DNA from: Geodermatophilus obscurus
GTDB lineage: Bacteria; Actinomycetota; Actinomycetes; Mycobacteriales; Geodermatophilaceae
NCBI RefSeq assembly: GCF_900115395.1
Contig: NZ_FOWE01000001.1
Location: 682,001-746,000 of the forward strand
DNA: 64,000 nucleotides
Direction of reading: 5' to 3'
Of the stretch, positions 9,215 to 17,694 are shown one piece after another. How positions within the stretch are numbered: the first letter of the stretch is position 1; every line of letters begins with the position of its first letter. The notes below the pieces were generated by a model. The model was not told the DNA's origin, made no database searches, and saw nothing but the letters and a program-made list of their open reading frames with translations. Both the position numbers and the translations under genes were made by a program.

Positions 9215-10383
9215 ACCGTCACCTCGGGGATCTCGATGCGACGCCCCTCCTCGGAGGAGCGCAGCCCGAGCTCTGCCACCTGCACGCCGCGCGCGCCGGC
9301 GAGGAAGTCGTAGGGGTGCGGGGCGTCCTCGAGCACGTGCCGGAGGAACTGCTCCCACTGCGCCCGGAACCCGTTGTCCAGGTCGGCGTTGTCCGGCACG
9401 ACCTGCCACTGGTCACGGAACCGCTCGGTCACCGGCAGGTCGGGGTTCCACACCGGCTTCGGCGTGGTCGCCCGGTGCTGGATGCGGCACTCGCGCAGGC
9501 CGGCGACGGCGCTGCCCTCGGTGCCGTCGACCTGGAACTCGACGAGCTCGTCACGGAACACCCGCACCGCCCAGGAGGAGTTGATCTGGGCCACCACACC
9601 ACCGGGCAGCTCGAAGATGCCGTAGGCGGCGTCGTCGGCGGTCGCGGTGTAGCGCTGGCCGTGCTCGTCGATGCGTGTGGGGATGTGGGTGACCGCCTTG
9701 GCGGTCACGGCCTCCGGCCGGCCGAAGAGGTTCTCCAGCACGTAGGACCAGTGGCAGAACATGTCGACGACGATGCCGCCGCCGTCCTCCTTGCGGTAGT
9801 TCCAGCTGGGCCGCTGGGCCTCCTGCCAGTCCCCCTCGAACACCCAGTAGCCGAACTCGCCGCGCACCGACAGGATCCGGCCGAAGAAGCCGCCGTCGAT
9901 CAGCCGCTTCAGCTTGACCAGGCCCGGCAGGTAGAGCTTGTCGTGGACGACGCCGTTCTTGACGCCGGCCTCCGTGGCGAGCCTGGCCAGGTCGAGGGCG
10001 CCGTCCAGCGACTCCGCCGTCGGCTTCTCGGTGTACACGTGCTTCCCGGCGGCGATCGCGGCCTTGATGGCCTTCTCCCGCGCCTGGGTCACCTGGGCGT
10101 CGAAGTAGATCGGCGCGGAGTCGTCCCGGAGCGCCTCGTCGAGGTCCGTCGTCCAGTGCTCGACGCCGTGCTGGGCGGCGAGGTCGGCGAGCTTGCGCTC
10201 GTTCCGGCCCACCAAGATCGGCCGGGGCACGATGCGACGGCCGTCGGAGAGCTCCAGGCCGCCGGAGTCGCGGATGGCCAGGATGGAGCGGACCAGGTGC
10301 TGGCGATACCCCATCCGTCCGGTGACGCCGTTCATGATGATGCCGAGCGGGGTGGACACGGTGTTCTCCTCCGAGAGGGTCAT
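9211..10383 (-). CDS. Gfo/Idh/MocA family oxidoreductase
   Basis: 390 residues from ATG 10383, in ATGA overlap with the preceding oxidoreductase gene. The dinucleotide-binding loop is atypical, IIMNGVTGRMGYRQH near residues 15-29, and TEKP occurs near residue 120. VVDMFCHWSYVLEN near residue 205 supplies the catalytic-histidine region. The tryptophan- and arginine-rich C-terminal part differs strongly from the neighbour gene, so this is a different subfamily rather than a recent duplicate. Two different Gfo/Idh enzymes in direct succession suggest successive redox steps on one substrate or the two subunits of one activity. Substrate unknown. Confidence 0.9.
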   Translation of the reverse strand: MTLSEENTVSTPLGIIMNGVTGRMGYRQHLVRSILAIRDSGGLELSDGRRIVPRPILVGRNERKLADLAAQHGVEHWTTDLDEALRDDSAPIYFDAQVTQAREKAIKAAIAAGKHVYTEKPTAESLDGALDLARLATEAGVKNGVVHDKLYLPGLVKLKRLIDGGFFGRILSVRGEFGYWVFEGDWQEAQRPSWNYRKEDGGGIVVDMFCHWSYVLENLFGRPEAVTAKAVTHIPTRIDEHGQRYTATADDAAYGIFELPGGVVAQINSSWAVRVFRDELVEFQVDGTEGSAVAGLRECRIQHRATTPKPVWNPDLPVTERFRDQWQVVPDNADLDNGFRAQWEQFLRHVLEDAPHPYDFLAGARGVQVAELGLRSSEEGRRIEIPEVTV

Positions 10384-11792
10384 CGGGCGCTCCCGGCGGG
10401 AGCGGGGACGGGCGCGGCGCCCAGGGGGACGCCGAAGTCGGCGAGGTGGACGGCCTGGCCGGTGGCCAGGGAACGGTTGGCGGCGGCGCCGACGAGCACG
10501 CTGCGCACGCCGTCGAGCCAGCCGGCGGCCTGCCCGAGGGGGTCGGGCCGCCTGCCCGGGCGGAACACGTCGTCGAGCAGCAGCGCGTCGCCGCCGCCGT
10601 GGGCGCCGGGGCCGTCGGCGATCGGCACCCGCTGGGCGACCTCCCACCGGCGCTGCAGGACCAGCTCGGTGCCCTCGGTACGCGCGCCGGAGGCGGCGGC
10701 GACCGCCTCGGGAGTGGCGCTGGGGTCGACGGCGACCCCGAAGCCGCGGATGACGTCGTCGGAGGCGAGGACCGCGGCCCGCTCGACGACGGACAGCTCG
10801 ATCCGGCCCTCGGTGCCGTTGATGCTCACCCGATAGCCCTCCCAGGGGCCGTGGGCGTTGAGCGAGTAGCTGAGCATCGCGCCGCCGCCGTAGCGCAGCA
10901 GCAGCGCCATGTTGTCCTCGATGGTGATGCCGGGAGCGAACACGTCCTGGTCGCGGATGTAGCCGTCCTCGGCCTCCGCCTCCAGGTAGAGCCGGCGCAG
11001 CCGGTCGTCGCCGGCCAGGTCGAGGGCGAACGGGTCACGGCCCAGGTCGGGCGAGCCGTGGCTGCGCGCCGGGCGCTCCCCCAGCCCGCGCTCCTCGGCG
11101 TTCACGTCGCCGTAGAAGCGCAGGTCGCCGAGGGCGAAGACGGTCTCCGGGACCTCCCCGGTCCACCAGTTGACCAGGTCGAAGTGGTGGGTGGCCTTGT
11201 GCACGAACAGCCCGCCGGAGCGCGACTTGTCGCGGTGCCAGCGGCGGAAGTAGTCGGCGCCGTGCACCGAGTCGAGCACCCACTCGAAGTGGACGCCGGT
11301 CACCTGGCCGATGGCGCCGTCGGCGATCAGCTGCCGCACGGCGGCGTTCCGCGGCGAGTACCGGTAGTTGAAGGTGACGACGAGGTCGCGGGCGGTCTCG
11401 TCGACGGCGTCGACGACGGTGCGGCAGCCCTCGGCGTCGATGGTGAGCGGCTTCTCGGTGACCACGTCCCGGCCAGCGCGCATCGCGCGGGAGACGTACT
11501 CGGCGTGGGTGGAGTCGACGCTGGCGACGATGACGACGTCGGGCTGCTCCCGGTCGAGCATCGTGTCGAAGTCCTCGGTGCCGTAGGCCGGCAGCGGCGC
11601 GGCGCCGGGGTGGGTCTCGGCGTACTGGCGCTGGTAGTAGGCCATCCGGGTGCGGTTGGGGTCGCAGAGCGCGACGAGCTCGCCGACGTCGGCGTGCGTG
11701 CGCAGCAGGGCGGCGATGTACATCTCCGCGCGGTGGCCGGTGCCGACGACCGCGTAGCGGCGGCGGGGCGCGGACGGGTCGGTGGAGGTCAC
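10380..11792 (-). CDS. Gfo/Idh/MocA family oxidoreductase, long form
   Basis: 470 residues from GTG 11792, with a purine-rich ribosome site (GGAGAGGGAG). Rossmann motif VVGTGHRAEMY near residues 15-25 and TEKPL near residue 107. The segment HKATHHFDLVNWWTG near residue 205 carries paired histidines. At 470 residues it is about 100 longer than typical family members, with an insertion around residues 250-300 (acidic and arginine-rich). This long form occurs in carbohydrate loci of actinobacteria. It is the first enzyme gene after the transporter genes, 88 bp downstream of the solute-binding protein gene. Confidence 0.9.
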   Translation of the reverse strand: MTSTDPSAPRRRYAVVGTGHRAEMYIAALLRTHADVGELVALCDPNRTRMAYYQRQYAETHPGAAPLPAYGTEDFDTMLDREQPDVVIVASVDSTHAEYVSRAMRAGRDVVTEKPLTIDAEGCRTVVDAVDETARDLVVTFNYRYSPRNAAVRQLIADGAIGQVTGVHFEWVLDSVHGADYFRRWHRDKSRSGGLFVHKATHHFDLVNWWTGEVPETVFALGDLRFYGDVNAEERGLGERPARSHGSPDLGRDPFALDLAGDDRLRRLYLEAEAEDGYIRDQDVFAPGITIEDNMALLLRYGGGAMLSYSLNAHGPWEGYRVSINGTEGRIELSVVERAAVLASDDVIRGFGVAVDPSATPEAVAAASGARTEGTELVLQRRWEVAQRVPIADGPGAHGGGDALLLDDVFRPGRRPDPLGQAAGWLDGVRSVLVGAAANRSLATGQAVHLADFGVPLGAAPVPAPAGSAR

Positions 11793-11880
11793 GACTCCCT
11801 CTCCGGTGGTGAGGCGTGGTGGCGCAGCAGGAGGCAGGGCCAGGGGGCGGCCGGCGGACGCGCCGCCCCCTGGCCTGCGG

Positions 11881-13248
11881 TCACGCGATCGCGGACTGGA
11901 CCTCGGACATGAACTGCGAGGCCGCGTCCTCCACCGAGATCTGGTCGAACAGGATCTGCTCGGTGTAGCGCTGCATGATCGCCTGCACCTCGCCGGCACC
12001 CTGCGGCGGCAGCGCCGGCGGGTCCTGCAGGTCCGGGGTGATCTCCTCGACGAAGGCCACGGCTGCCTGGCCCGGTGCGTCCAGGGTCGGGGCGATCTGC
12101 TCACGCAGCTCGGTGTTCACCGGCAGCCCGCGGTCGGCCTTGACGATCTCGACCGCGTCCTCGGAGTTGATCAGCCAGTTGATGAGCAGCGCGGCCTCCT
12201 TCGGGCTCTCGCAGTCGCTGCTGATCGCCCAGAACATGGCCGGCTTCAGGTACATGCCGGTCTCGCCGTTCCCCTCCTCGGTGGGGAACTGCATGAACTG
12301 CAGCTCACGACCGGCTCCGGCGGTCAGCGCCGGCAGCTCGTTGGTCCACCAGAAGCCCGAGGCGCCCCGGCCGGTGGCGACGAGCGCCTGGTCGACGCCA
12401 CCGTTGAAGACCTCGACCGTGGTGGACGGCTCCGGCTCGGCGCCGGACTCCGACGCCTCCTTCTCGATGTTCCACCAGTCGACGAGCGTCTCCTCGGTGA
12501 AGCCGATCTGGCCGTCCTCGTCGAACAGCGCCTCACCGTGCTCGCGGGCGTAGACCTCGAAGTTGGTGTCACCGCCGTTGAGGCCCATCGCCTGCATCCC
12601 GTAGACCTGGCCGCCGGTCGCCTGCGTGACCTGCGCCGCGGTCTGGACCATCTCGTCCCAGGTCCACGAGGAGTCGTCGGGCACCGGGACCCCGGCGGCG
12701 GCGTAGGCCTGCGGGTCGACGACCAGGGTGAACGCGTTGACGCCCGTCGGGATGGCGTACGTGGCGTCCTCGACCTGGCCGGTGGTGGCGACCGCCTCGT
12801 CGAGGTTGCTGGTGTCGATGGTGCCGTCCTCGATGTACGGCGTCAGGTCCAGCAGGGCGTTGCGGTCGGCGTACTCGCGGACGTAACGGGTGTCCTGCTG
12901 CTGCACGCAGGGACCGTCGCCGCCGGCCGTGCTGGTGGCCAGCCGGTCGAAGTAGTCGGCGAACCCCGTGAAGTCGCCCTCGACGGTGACGCCCTCGTTC
13001 TGGGACTGGTACAGCTCGATGAGCTGCTGGGTGGCCGCATGCCGCGTGTCGCTGCCCCACCAGGACATGCGCAGGGCGACCGGCCCGTCCTCGCGGGTGG
13101 TCCCCTCCTCGGCGGCCTGTCCGCCGCCGCCGCCGCCGCTGTCGCCGCCGCACGCCGCGGTGGTCAGCAGCAGGCCGAGCACGCCGCCGGCCACGCCCAC
13201 GCGGGTGGGCAGGCTGCGGCGCACCCCGCTCCTCCGGATCGTTCGCAC
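11881..13248 (-). CDS. ABC sugar transporter, family-1 solute-binding lipoprotein
   Basis: 455 residues from GTG 13248, preceded by a strong AAGGAGG site at good spacing. A twin-arginine-poor, positively charged N-terminus leads to a hydrophobic stretch ending in the lipobox LLTTAAC, so the mature protein is lipid-anchored at about Cys33. A glycine-rich linker follows, then a periplasmic-binding fold starting ALRMSWWGSDTRHAAT, typical of family-1 carbohydrate binders. It captures the substrate outside the membrane for the permeases encoded just upstream in the same operon (13296-15150). Many aromatic residues in the binding region fit a sugar or oligosaccharide ligand; identity unknown. Confidence 0.93.
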   Translation of the reverse strand: MRTIRRSGVRRSLPTRVGVAGGVLGLLLTTAACGGDSGGGGGGQAAEEGTTREDGPVALRMSWWGSDTRHAATQQLIELYQSQNEGVTVEGDFTGFADYFDRLATSTAGGDGPCVQQQDTRYVREYADRNALLDLTPYIEDGTIDTSNLDEAVATTGQVEDATYAIPTGVNAFTLVVDPQAYAAAGVPVPDDSSWTWDEMVQTAAQVTQATGGQVYGMQAMGLNGGDTNFEVYAREHGEALFDEDGQIGFTEETLVDWWNIEKEASESGAEPEPSTTVEVFNGGVDQALVATGRGASGFWWTNELPALTAGAGRELQFMQFPTEEGNGETGMYLKPAMFWAISSDCESPKEAALLINWLINSEDAVEIVKADRGLPVNTELREQIAPTLDAPGQAAVAFVEEITPDLQDPPALPPQGAGEVQAIMQRYTEQILFDQISVEDAASQFMSEVQSAIA

Positions 13249-13295
13249 GTTCGGTACCTCCTTGTTGGTGGTGGTCACTCGGGCGTTGCTGGTGG

Positions 13296-14189
13296 TCACT
13301 TGAGCCCCGTGGTGGCGATGCCCCGGACCAGGTAGCGCTGGCCTGCCAGGAAGAAGCCGAAGACCGGCGCCAGGGCGACGATCGACATGGCGAAGACCGG
13401 ACCCCACGGCGTCTGGCTCGTCGCGTCGACGAAGGTCCGCAGGGCGACCGGGACGGTGTACATGTCCGGGTCGGTCAGGAAGATCAGCTGGCTGAAGAAG
13501 TCGTTCCAGGTCCAGATGAAGGTGAAGATCGCCGTGGTGGCCAGGGCGGGCACCGACAGCGGGATGATGATCCGCCAGAAGATGGACCAGTGACCGCAGC
13601 CGTCGATGCGTGCGGCCTCGTCGAGTTCCTTCGGGATGCCCCTGATGAACTGCACCATCAGGAAGACGAAGAAGCCGTCGGTGGCCAGCAGTTTCGGCAC
13701 GATCAGCGGCCAGTACGTGTTGATCCAGTCGAGCTGCTGGAACAGGATGTACTGCGGGACGATCACCACGTGGATCGGCAGCATCATCGTGCCGAGCATC
13801 ACCGCGAACCAGAACTTCTTGAACCTGAACTCGAGCCGCGCGAATGCGTAGGCGGCCAGGGAGCAGGCCAGGAGGTTGCCGATGATGGATCCGGCGACGA
13901 TGACCGTCGAGTTCAGGATGTAGTGCCCGAAGTCGTGAGGCAGTGCCGTCCACCCGTCGGGGTAGTTCTGCCCGGTGACGCGCTCGGGGACCAGCCCGGT
14001 CTGACTGAAGATGTCCTCGGTGAACTTGAACGAGCTCGAGATCATCCACAGCAGCGGGTAGAGCATCAGGACGGCGCCCAGGATGAGCACGGTGTGCGCC
14101 AGCCACCGGGGCCGCTGCTTCTTCTGACGGCGGGCGGGGAGCTTCTCCGTGGCGGCCAGCGGCTCGGCCACGGTCAGGTCAGTCGCCAT
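13296..14189 (-). CDS. ABC sugar transporter permease (MalG type)
   Basis: 297 residues, six predicted membrane segments, with the cytoplasmic EAA loop EAARIDGCGHWSIFWRIIIP near residue 195, which docks the ATPase. The C-terminus RGIATTGLK is the typical ending of MalG-like subunits. The ATG at 14189 lies inside the end of the partner permease gene (11-bp overlap), so the two are coupled. It pairs with 14179-15150 and should use an ATPase encoded elsewhere, most simply 4021-5130, because none lies in this operon. Confidence 0.93.
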   Translation of the reverse strand: MATDLTVAEPLAATEKLPARRQKKQRPRWLAHTVLILGAVLMLYPLLWMISSSFKFTEDIFSQTGLVPERVTGQNYPDGWTALPHDFGHYILNSTVIVAGSIIGNLLACSLAAYAFARLEFRFKKFWFAVMLGTMMLPIHVVIVPQYILFQQLDWINTYWPLIVPKLLATDGFFVFLMVQFIRGIPKELDEAARIDGCGHWSIFWRIIIPLSVPALATTAIFTFIWTWNDFFSQLIFLTDPDMYTVPVALRTFVDATSQTPWGPVFAMSIVALAPVFGFFLAGQRYLVRGIATTGLK

Positions 14190-15150
14190 AGAACACCCAG
14201 TACTTCGAGGCGATGAAGTTGACCGCGGTCAACCCACCGACGATGAGCAGGAGGACCCAGGCCAGCGCCGACGCGTATCCCATGTCGAAGTTGCCGAAGC
14301 CGCGCTGGTAGAGATAGAGCGTGTAGAAGAGCGTCGAATCCGCGGGGCCACCCGTTCCGCCACTGACGATGAACGCCTGCGTGAACGACTGGAATGCGTG
14401 GATGATCTGCAGGACCAGGTTGAAGAAGATGATCGGCGAGAGCAGCGGCAGGGTGACCTTGAGGAACTGGCGCACCTTTCCCGCACCGTCCAGAGACGCC
14501 GCCTCGTAGTACATCGTCGGGATCTGCCGCAGGCCGGCCAGGAAGATCACCATCGGCGCGCCGAACGTCCAGACGTTGAGGATGATCAGCGTGCCCAGCG
14601 CGTAGCTGGGGTCGGAAACCCAACCCGGCGGGTTGTCCGCACCCAGGAAGCGCAGGACGCCGTTGAGCAGGCCCTCCGCACCGAAGATCTGCCGCCACAG
14701 GATGGCGATCGCGACGCTGCCACCGATGAGCGAGGGCAGGTAGTAGATCGACCGGTACAGCGCGAGGCCGCGCAGCCCCCGGTCGAGGATCATCGCCAGG
14801 AACAGGGCGAAGGCCAGCTGCAGCGGGACCGAGACGCCGACGTAGATGAACGTGACCTTGAGCGACTGGTAGAAGCGTGGGTCGTCGAACATCCGCCGGA
14901 AGTTGTCCAAGCCCGTCCACTCCGGCGAGCCGATCAGGCTGTAGTCGGTGAAGGCCAGGTACGCCGAGGCCGCGATGGGGCCGGCGGTGATGAGGAGCAG
15001 CCCGATGAACCAGGGGGCCAGGAACAGGTAGGCCACGTAGCGGCCGGAGTCCTTCTTCTTGCGCCTCGCGCGGGGGACCGGCTGGCCGGCCCCTCGTGGA
15101 GCCTCGTCGTGCGAACGTGCGCGCGACGAGACGTCGAGCGTTGACGACAC
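14179..15150 (-). CDS. ABC sugar transporter permease (MalF type)
   Basis: 323 residues from GTG 15150, which has a GAGAGG ribosome site; an extension to 15216 has none. A basic N-terminal tail (PRARRKKKDSGRY) precedes six membrane segments. The EAA loop is YYEAASLDGAGKVRQFLKVT near residue 215. First gene of the nine-gene catabolic operon running down to 5225. Two promoter-operator modules lie 80-210 bp upstream. Confidence 0.93.
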   Translation of the reverse strand: MSSTLDVSSRARSHDEAPRGAGQPVPRARRKKKDSGRYVAYLFLAPWFIGLLLITAGPIAASAYLAFTDYSLIGSPEWTGLDNFRRMFDDPRFYQSLKVTFIYVGVSVPLQLAFALFLAMILDRGLRGLALYRSIYYLPSLIGGSVAIAILWRQIFGAEGLLNGVLRFLGADNPPGWVSDPSYALGTLIILNVWTFGAPMVIFLAGLRQIPTMYYEAASLDGAGKVRQFLKVTLPLLSPIIFFNLVLQIIHAFQSFTQAFIVSGGTGGPADSTLFYTLYLYQRGFGNFDMGYASALAWVLLLIVGGLTAVNFIASKYWVFYGD

Positions 15151-15221
15151 GGGCTCACCTCTCTGTGGAGCTCGTCGAACGGGCTCGTCGGGGTCGGCGG
15201 GTGTGCAAGCGGTCACATCCC

Positions 15222-15236
15222 GGCAAGCGCTTTCTA
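15222..15236. promoter_or_regulatory. LacI-family operator, copy 3
   Basis: GGCAAGCGCTTTCTA, perfect AAGCGCTT core, overlapping the -10 box of a minus-strand promoter for the transporter operon. Confidence 0.72.
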
Positions 15237-15260
15237 GTTGCCGGGTGGAGGCCCTGTCAA
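15231..15260 (-). promoter_or_regulatory. Putative proximal promoter of the transporter/catabolic operon
   Basis: On the minus strand TTGACA (15260-15255) is followed after 18 bases by TAGAAA (15236-15231). The -10 lies inside the operator at 15222-15236, the classical arrangement for LacI repression. The start codon is at 15150. Confidence 0.55.
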
Positions 15261-15315
15261 CGATGTGTTGTGGGCTCCTGGACGACGTTCTCGACCTGTG
15301 CGCTGCACCACAATG

Positions 15316-15330
15316 GGCAAGCGCTTTCTA
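15316..15330. promoter_or_regulatory. LacI-family operator, copy 4
   Basis: GGCAAGCGCTTTCTA, identical to copy 3 over 15 bases and 94 bp away from it, about nine helical turns. Confidence 0.72.
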
Positions 15331-15354
15331 CGCCGGGCGACCGACGCCTGTCAA
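15325..15354 (-). promoter_or_regulatory. Putative distal promoter of the transporter/catabolic operon
   Basis: TTGACA (15354-15349), 18-base spacer, TAGAAA (15330-15325) on the minus strand. It repeats the layout of the promoter at 15231-15260 exactly, including the overlap of -10 and operator. The flanks share TGTCAACGATG. The module looks duplicated. Confidence 0.5.
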
Positions 15355-15483
15355 CGATGGATCCGCCGCCCGTCCGGCCCTGCTGCTCCCGCGGACGCCG
15401 GATGAGGCCTCTGACCTCGCGTTTGACCCGTCGACACGACGCAGTCGACGGTCCGGTCGCCCCCCGGTGGGCAGGGCGTGTTC

Positions 15484-15498
15484 GGCAAGCACTTTCCA
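15484..15498. promoter_or_regulatory. LacI-family operator, copy 5 (upstream of the regulator operon)
   Basis: GGCAAGCACTTTCCA, one mismatch in the core. It lies about 90 bp upstream of the plus-strand oxidoreductase gene, overlapping a possible -35 (TTTCCA 15493-15498); TACCCT at 15517-15522 could be the -10. This would make the lacI-containing operon autoregulated. Confidence 0.6.
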
Positions 15499-15586
15499 GG
15501 ACGGGCCGTCTCCGGATACCCTCCCCGTGGCTGCGACCTCCCGGGCGGCGCGGCCGGACGGCGCGGACCCGGGCGAGGGGGGATCG

Positions 15587-16771
15587 GTGTCGGACACGCC
15601 GGAACTGAGCGGACGCGTCGTGCTCGTGGGCGCCCACGGCCACGGTCGCTGGCACCTGCAGAACCTGCGCCGGCTGGCCGCCACCACCGGTGTCCGGCTG
15701 GTCGGCGTCTGCGACCGGCGCGCCCTGCACGGCGACCTGCTCGACCTCGCCGGCGACGTGCCCGTCTCGCCCTCGCTGCCGGACCTGGTCGCCGAGACGG
15801 CTCCCGACGTCACCATCGTCTGCACGCCGATCCACACCCACACCGACCTGGCGCTGGCGGCGGTGGGCGCCGGCAGCCACGTGCTGCTGGAGAAGCCACC
15901 GGCCCCGACCCTGGCCGAGTACCGGCGCCTCGTGTCCGGGATCGACGCCTCCGGGATGGCCTGCCAGATCGGCTTCCAGAGCCTCGGGTCCGAGGCGATC
16001 GACCGGGTACGGGCCCTGGTGGCCGACGGCGCGATCGGTGACGTCCGCGGCATCGGGGGTGCCTGCGCCTGGGTCCGGGACGCGAGCTACTACGGGCGTG
16101 CCACGTGGGCCGGCCGGCGCACGATGGACGGCGTACCCGTCGTCGACGGTGCGCTGACCAACCCGTTCGCGCACGCGGTCGCCACGGCGCTCGCCCTCGC
16201 GGGAGCCAGCGGGCCGGGTTCGCTCCGCTCGGTGGAGGTGGAGCTGTACCGCGCCAACCCCATCGAGGCCGACGACACCTCCTGCCTGCGGCTGCGCACC
16301 GCCGACGACGTCGTCATCACGATCGCGGCGACGCTGGCCGCCGAACGCCCCCGCACCCCCCGGCTGGTCGTCCACGGCAGCGCCGGGCGCATCTCCCTGG
16401 ACTACAAGACCGGCACGGTCCGGCTGCAGGCCGGCGACGTCGACGAGACGACCGTCCACCCGAGCACCGACCTGCTCGAGAACCTGCTCGCGCACGTCCG
16501 CGACCCCGGGGTCGGGCTGCTCGTGCCGCCACGCGCGACGCACTCCTTCATGGAGGTCGTCGAGGCGGTCCGCTGCGCCCCCGATCCCGCCGAGATCACC
16601 GCGGGACACCGTCACGCCGAGGGCGACGGGGACACCGCCCGCCAGGTCGTGCCGGGGATCGACGACCTGGTCGACGACGCCGCGGAGACCCTGCGGCTGT
16701 TCTCCGAGCTGGCCGCGCCGTGGGCGCGGAGCGGCACGACCCGGCTCACCGACGCTGCGGGAGCGAGGTGA
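15587..16771 (+). CDS. Gfo/Idh/MocA family oxidoreductase
   Basis: 394 residues from GTG 15587 with a GAGGGG site. The binding loop is VLVGAHGHGRWH near residues 11-22, a histidine-rich variant of GxGxxG, and LEKPPAPT lies near residue 102. The catalytic region near residue 190 reads LTNPFAHAVA, with a histidine retained. The long reading frame extends upstream to 15059 but that part covers operators and lacks a ribosome site. It opens a four-gene plus-strand operon (oxidoreductase, DUF6807, LacI, M24-like), divergent from the transporter operon. The gene order oxidoreductase-DUF6807 repeats that at 1-1312. Confidence 0.9.
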   Translation: MSDTPELSGRVVLVGAHGHGRWHLQNLRRLAATTGVRLVGVCDRRALHGDLLDLAGDVPVSPSLPDLVAETAPDVTIVCTPIHTHTDLALAAVGAGSHVLLEKPPAPTLAEYRRLVSGIDASGMACQIGFQSLGSEAIDRVRALVADGAIGDVRGIGGACAWVRDASYYGRATWAGRRTMDGVPVVDGALTNPFAHAVATALALAGASGPGSLRSVEVELYRANPIEADDTSCLRLRTADDVVITIAATLAAERPRTPRLVVHGSAGRISLDYKTGTVRLQAGDVDETTVHPSTDLLENLLAHVRDPGVGLLVPPRATHSFMEVVEAVRCAPDPAEITAGHRHAEGDGDTARQVVPGIDDLVDDAAETLRLFSELAAPWARSGTTRLTDAAGAR

Positions 16772-17694
16772 CCGTGGCGCTCAAGGAGGAGCACCGCGGG
16801 CACGTCCCGGAGGACGCCGTCGCACCGGGGTCGACCATCGCGACCCTGACCGTGGACGGCGTCGTCGTGGCCTCCTACTGCGACGGCGCCGGTCTCCCGC
16901 CCGTGCTGGCCCCCCGGCCCTTCCTGCACCCGGTCACGACCCTGGCCGGGACCCCCGTCACCGACGCCCAGCCCGAGGACCACCGCTGGCACCTCGGGGT
17001 GTCGGTGACCCTGCAGGACGTCGGCGGCGCGAACGTCTGGGGCGGCCGGACCTACGTCCGCGGTGAGGGGTACACCTGGCTCGGCGACCACGGCCGGCAG
17101 GTCCACACCGGGTGGCGCTCGCGAGCGGACTCCGGCTTCCGCGAGACGGTGCGATGGGAGGGGCCCGACGGGCGCCCGCTGCTCAGCGAGGGGAGGGAGG
17201 TGCGCGCCGCCCGCTCGGAGCTGCCCGGCGCGTGGGCCCTGGATCTCGACACGTCCCTGCGCAACGTCACCGGAGCGCCGCTGAGCCTGGGCAGCCCCGC
17301 CAGCAACGGCCGCGCCGGCGCCGGTTACGGCGGCCTGTTCTGGCGTCTGCCCGTCGCCGATGCCCCGCGCGTCTTCACCGCGGCCGCCGAGGGTGAGGAC
17401 GCCGTCCACGGCTCCGTGAGCCCGTGGGTCGCCGTCACCTCCGGCGGGCACTCCCCCGCCACCGTCGTGCTGGCCGGACGGGACGCCGCGACCCGCCGCG
17501 ACCCGTGGTTCGTCCGCGTGTCCGACTACCCGGGCCTCGGTGCGCAGCTGGCCGCCGAGCAGCCCGTCCGCCTGACGCCCGGGAACTCGGTCACCCGCAG
17601 GTTCCGGGCCCTCGTGGTGGACGGCGCACCCGACCCCGACGAGATCGACCGTGCACTCTCCTCCTCGACCGCCGGCAACGGGAGCAGACCGTGA
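16768..17694 (+). CDS. DUF6807 (PmoA-like) family protein
   Basis: 308 residues from GTG 16768, overlapping the preceding stop (GTGA). Hallmarks include APRPFLHPVTTLAGTPVTD near residue 46, the histidine pair in EDHRWHLGVSV near residue 72, and GRAGAGYGGLFWRLP near residue 185. The protein has no signal peptide or membrane segment. The family name PmoA-like comes from database wording and does not imply methane oxidation. The repeated pairing with Gfo/Idh oxidoreductases in carbohydrate loci suggests action on an oxidised sugar or glycoside, but no reaction is established. A second, partial member lies at 1-212. Confidence 0.85.
   Translation: MTVALKEEHRGHVPEDAVAPGSTIATLTVDGVVVASYCDGAGLPPVLAPRPFLHPVTTLAGTPVTDAQPEDHRWHLGVSVTLQDVGGANVWGGRTYVRGEGYTWLGDHGRQVHTGWRSRADSGFRETVRWEGPDGRPLLSEGREVRAARSELPGAWALDLDTSLRNVTGAPLSLGSPASNGRAGAGYGGLFWRLPVADAPRVFTAAAEGEDAVHGSVSPWVAVTSGGHSPATVVLAGRDAATRRDPWFVRVSDYPGLGAQLAAEQPVRLTPGNSVTRRFRALVVDGAPDPDEIDRALSSSTAGNGSRP

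Noticed and set aside
15205-15216. Further LacI operator (GCAAGCGGTCAC)
   Set aside because: Only one half matches; the palindrome is broken, so it was not counted with the five copies.
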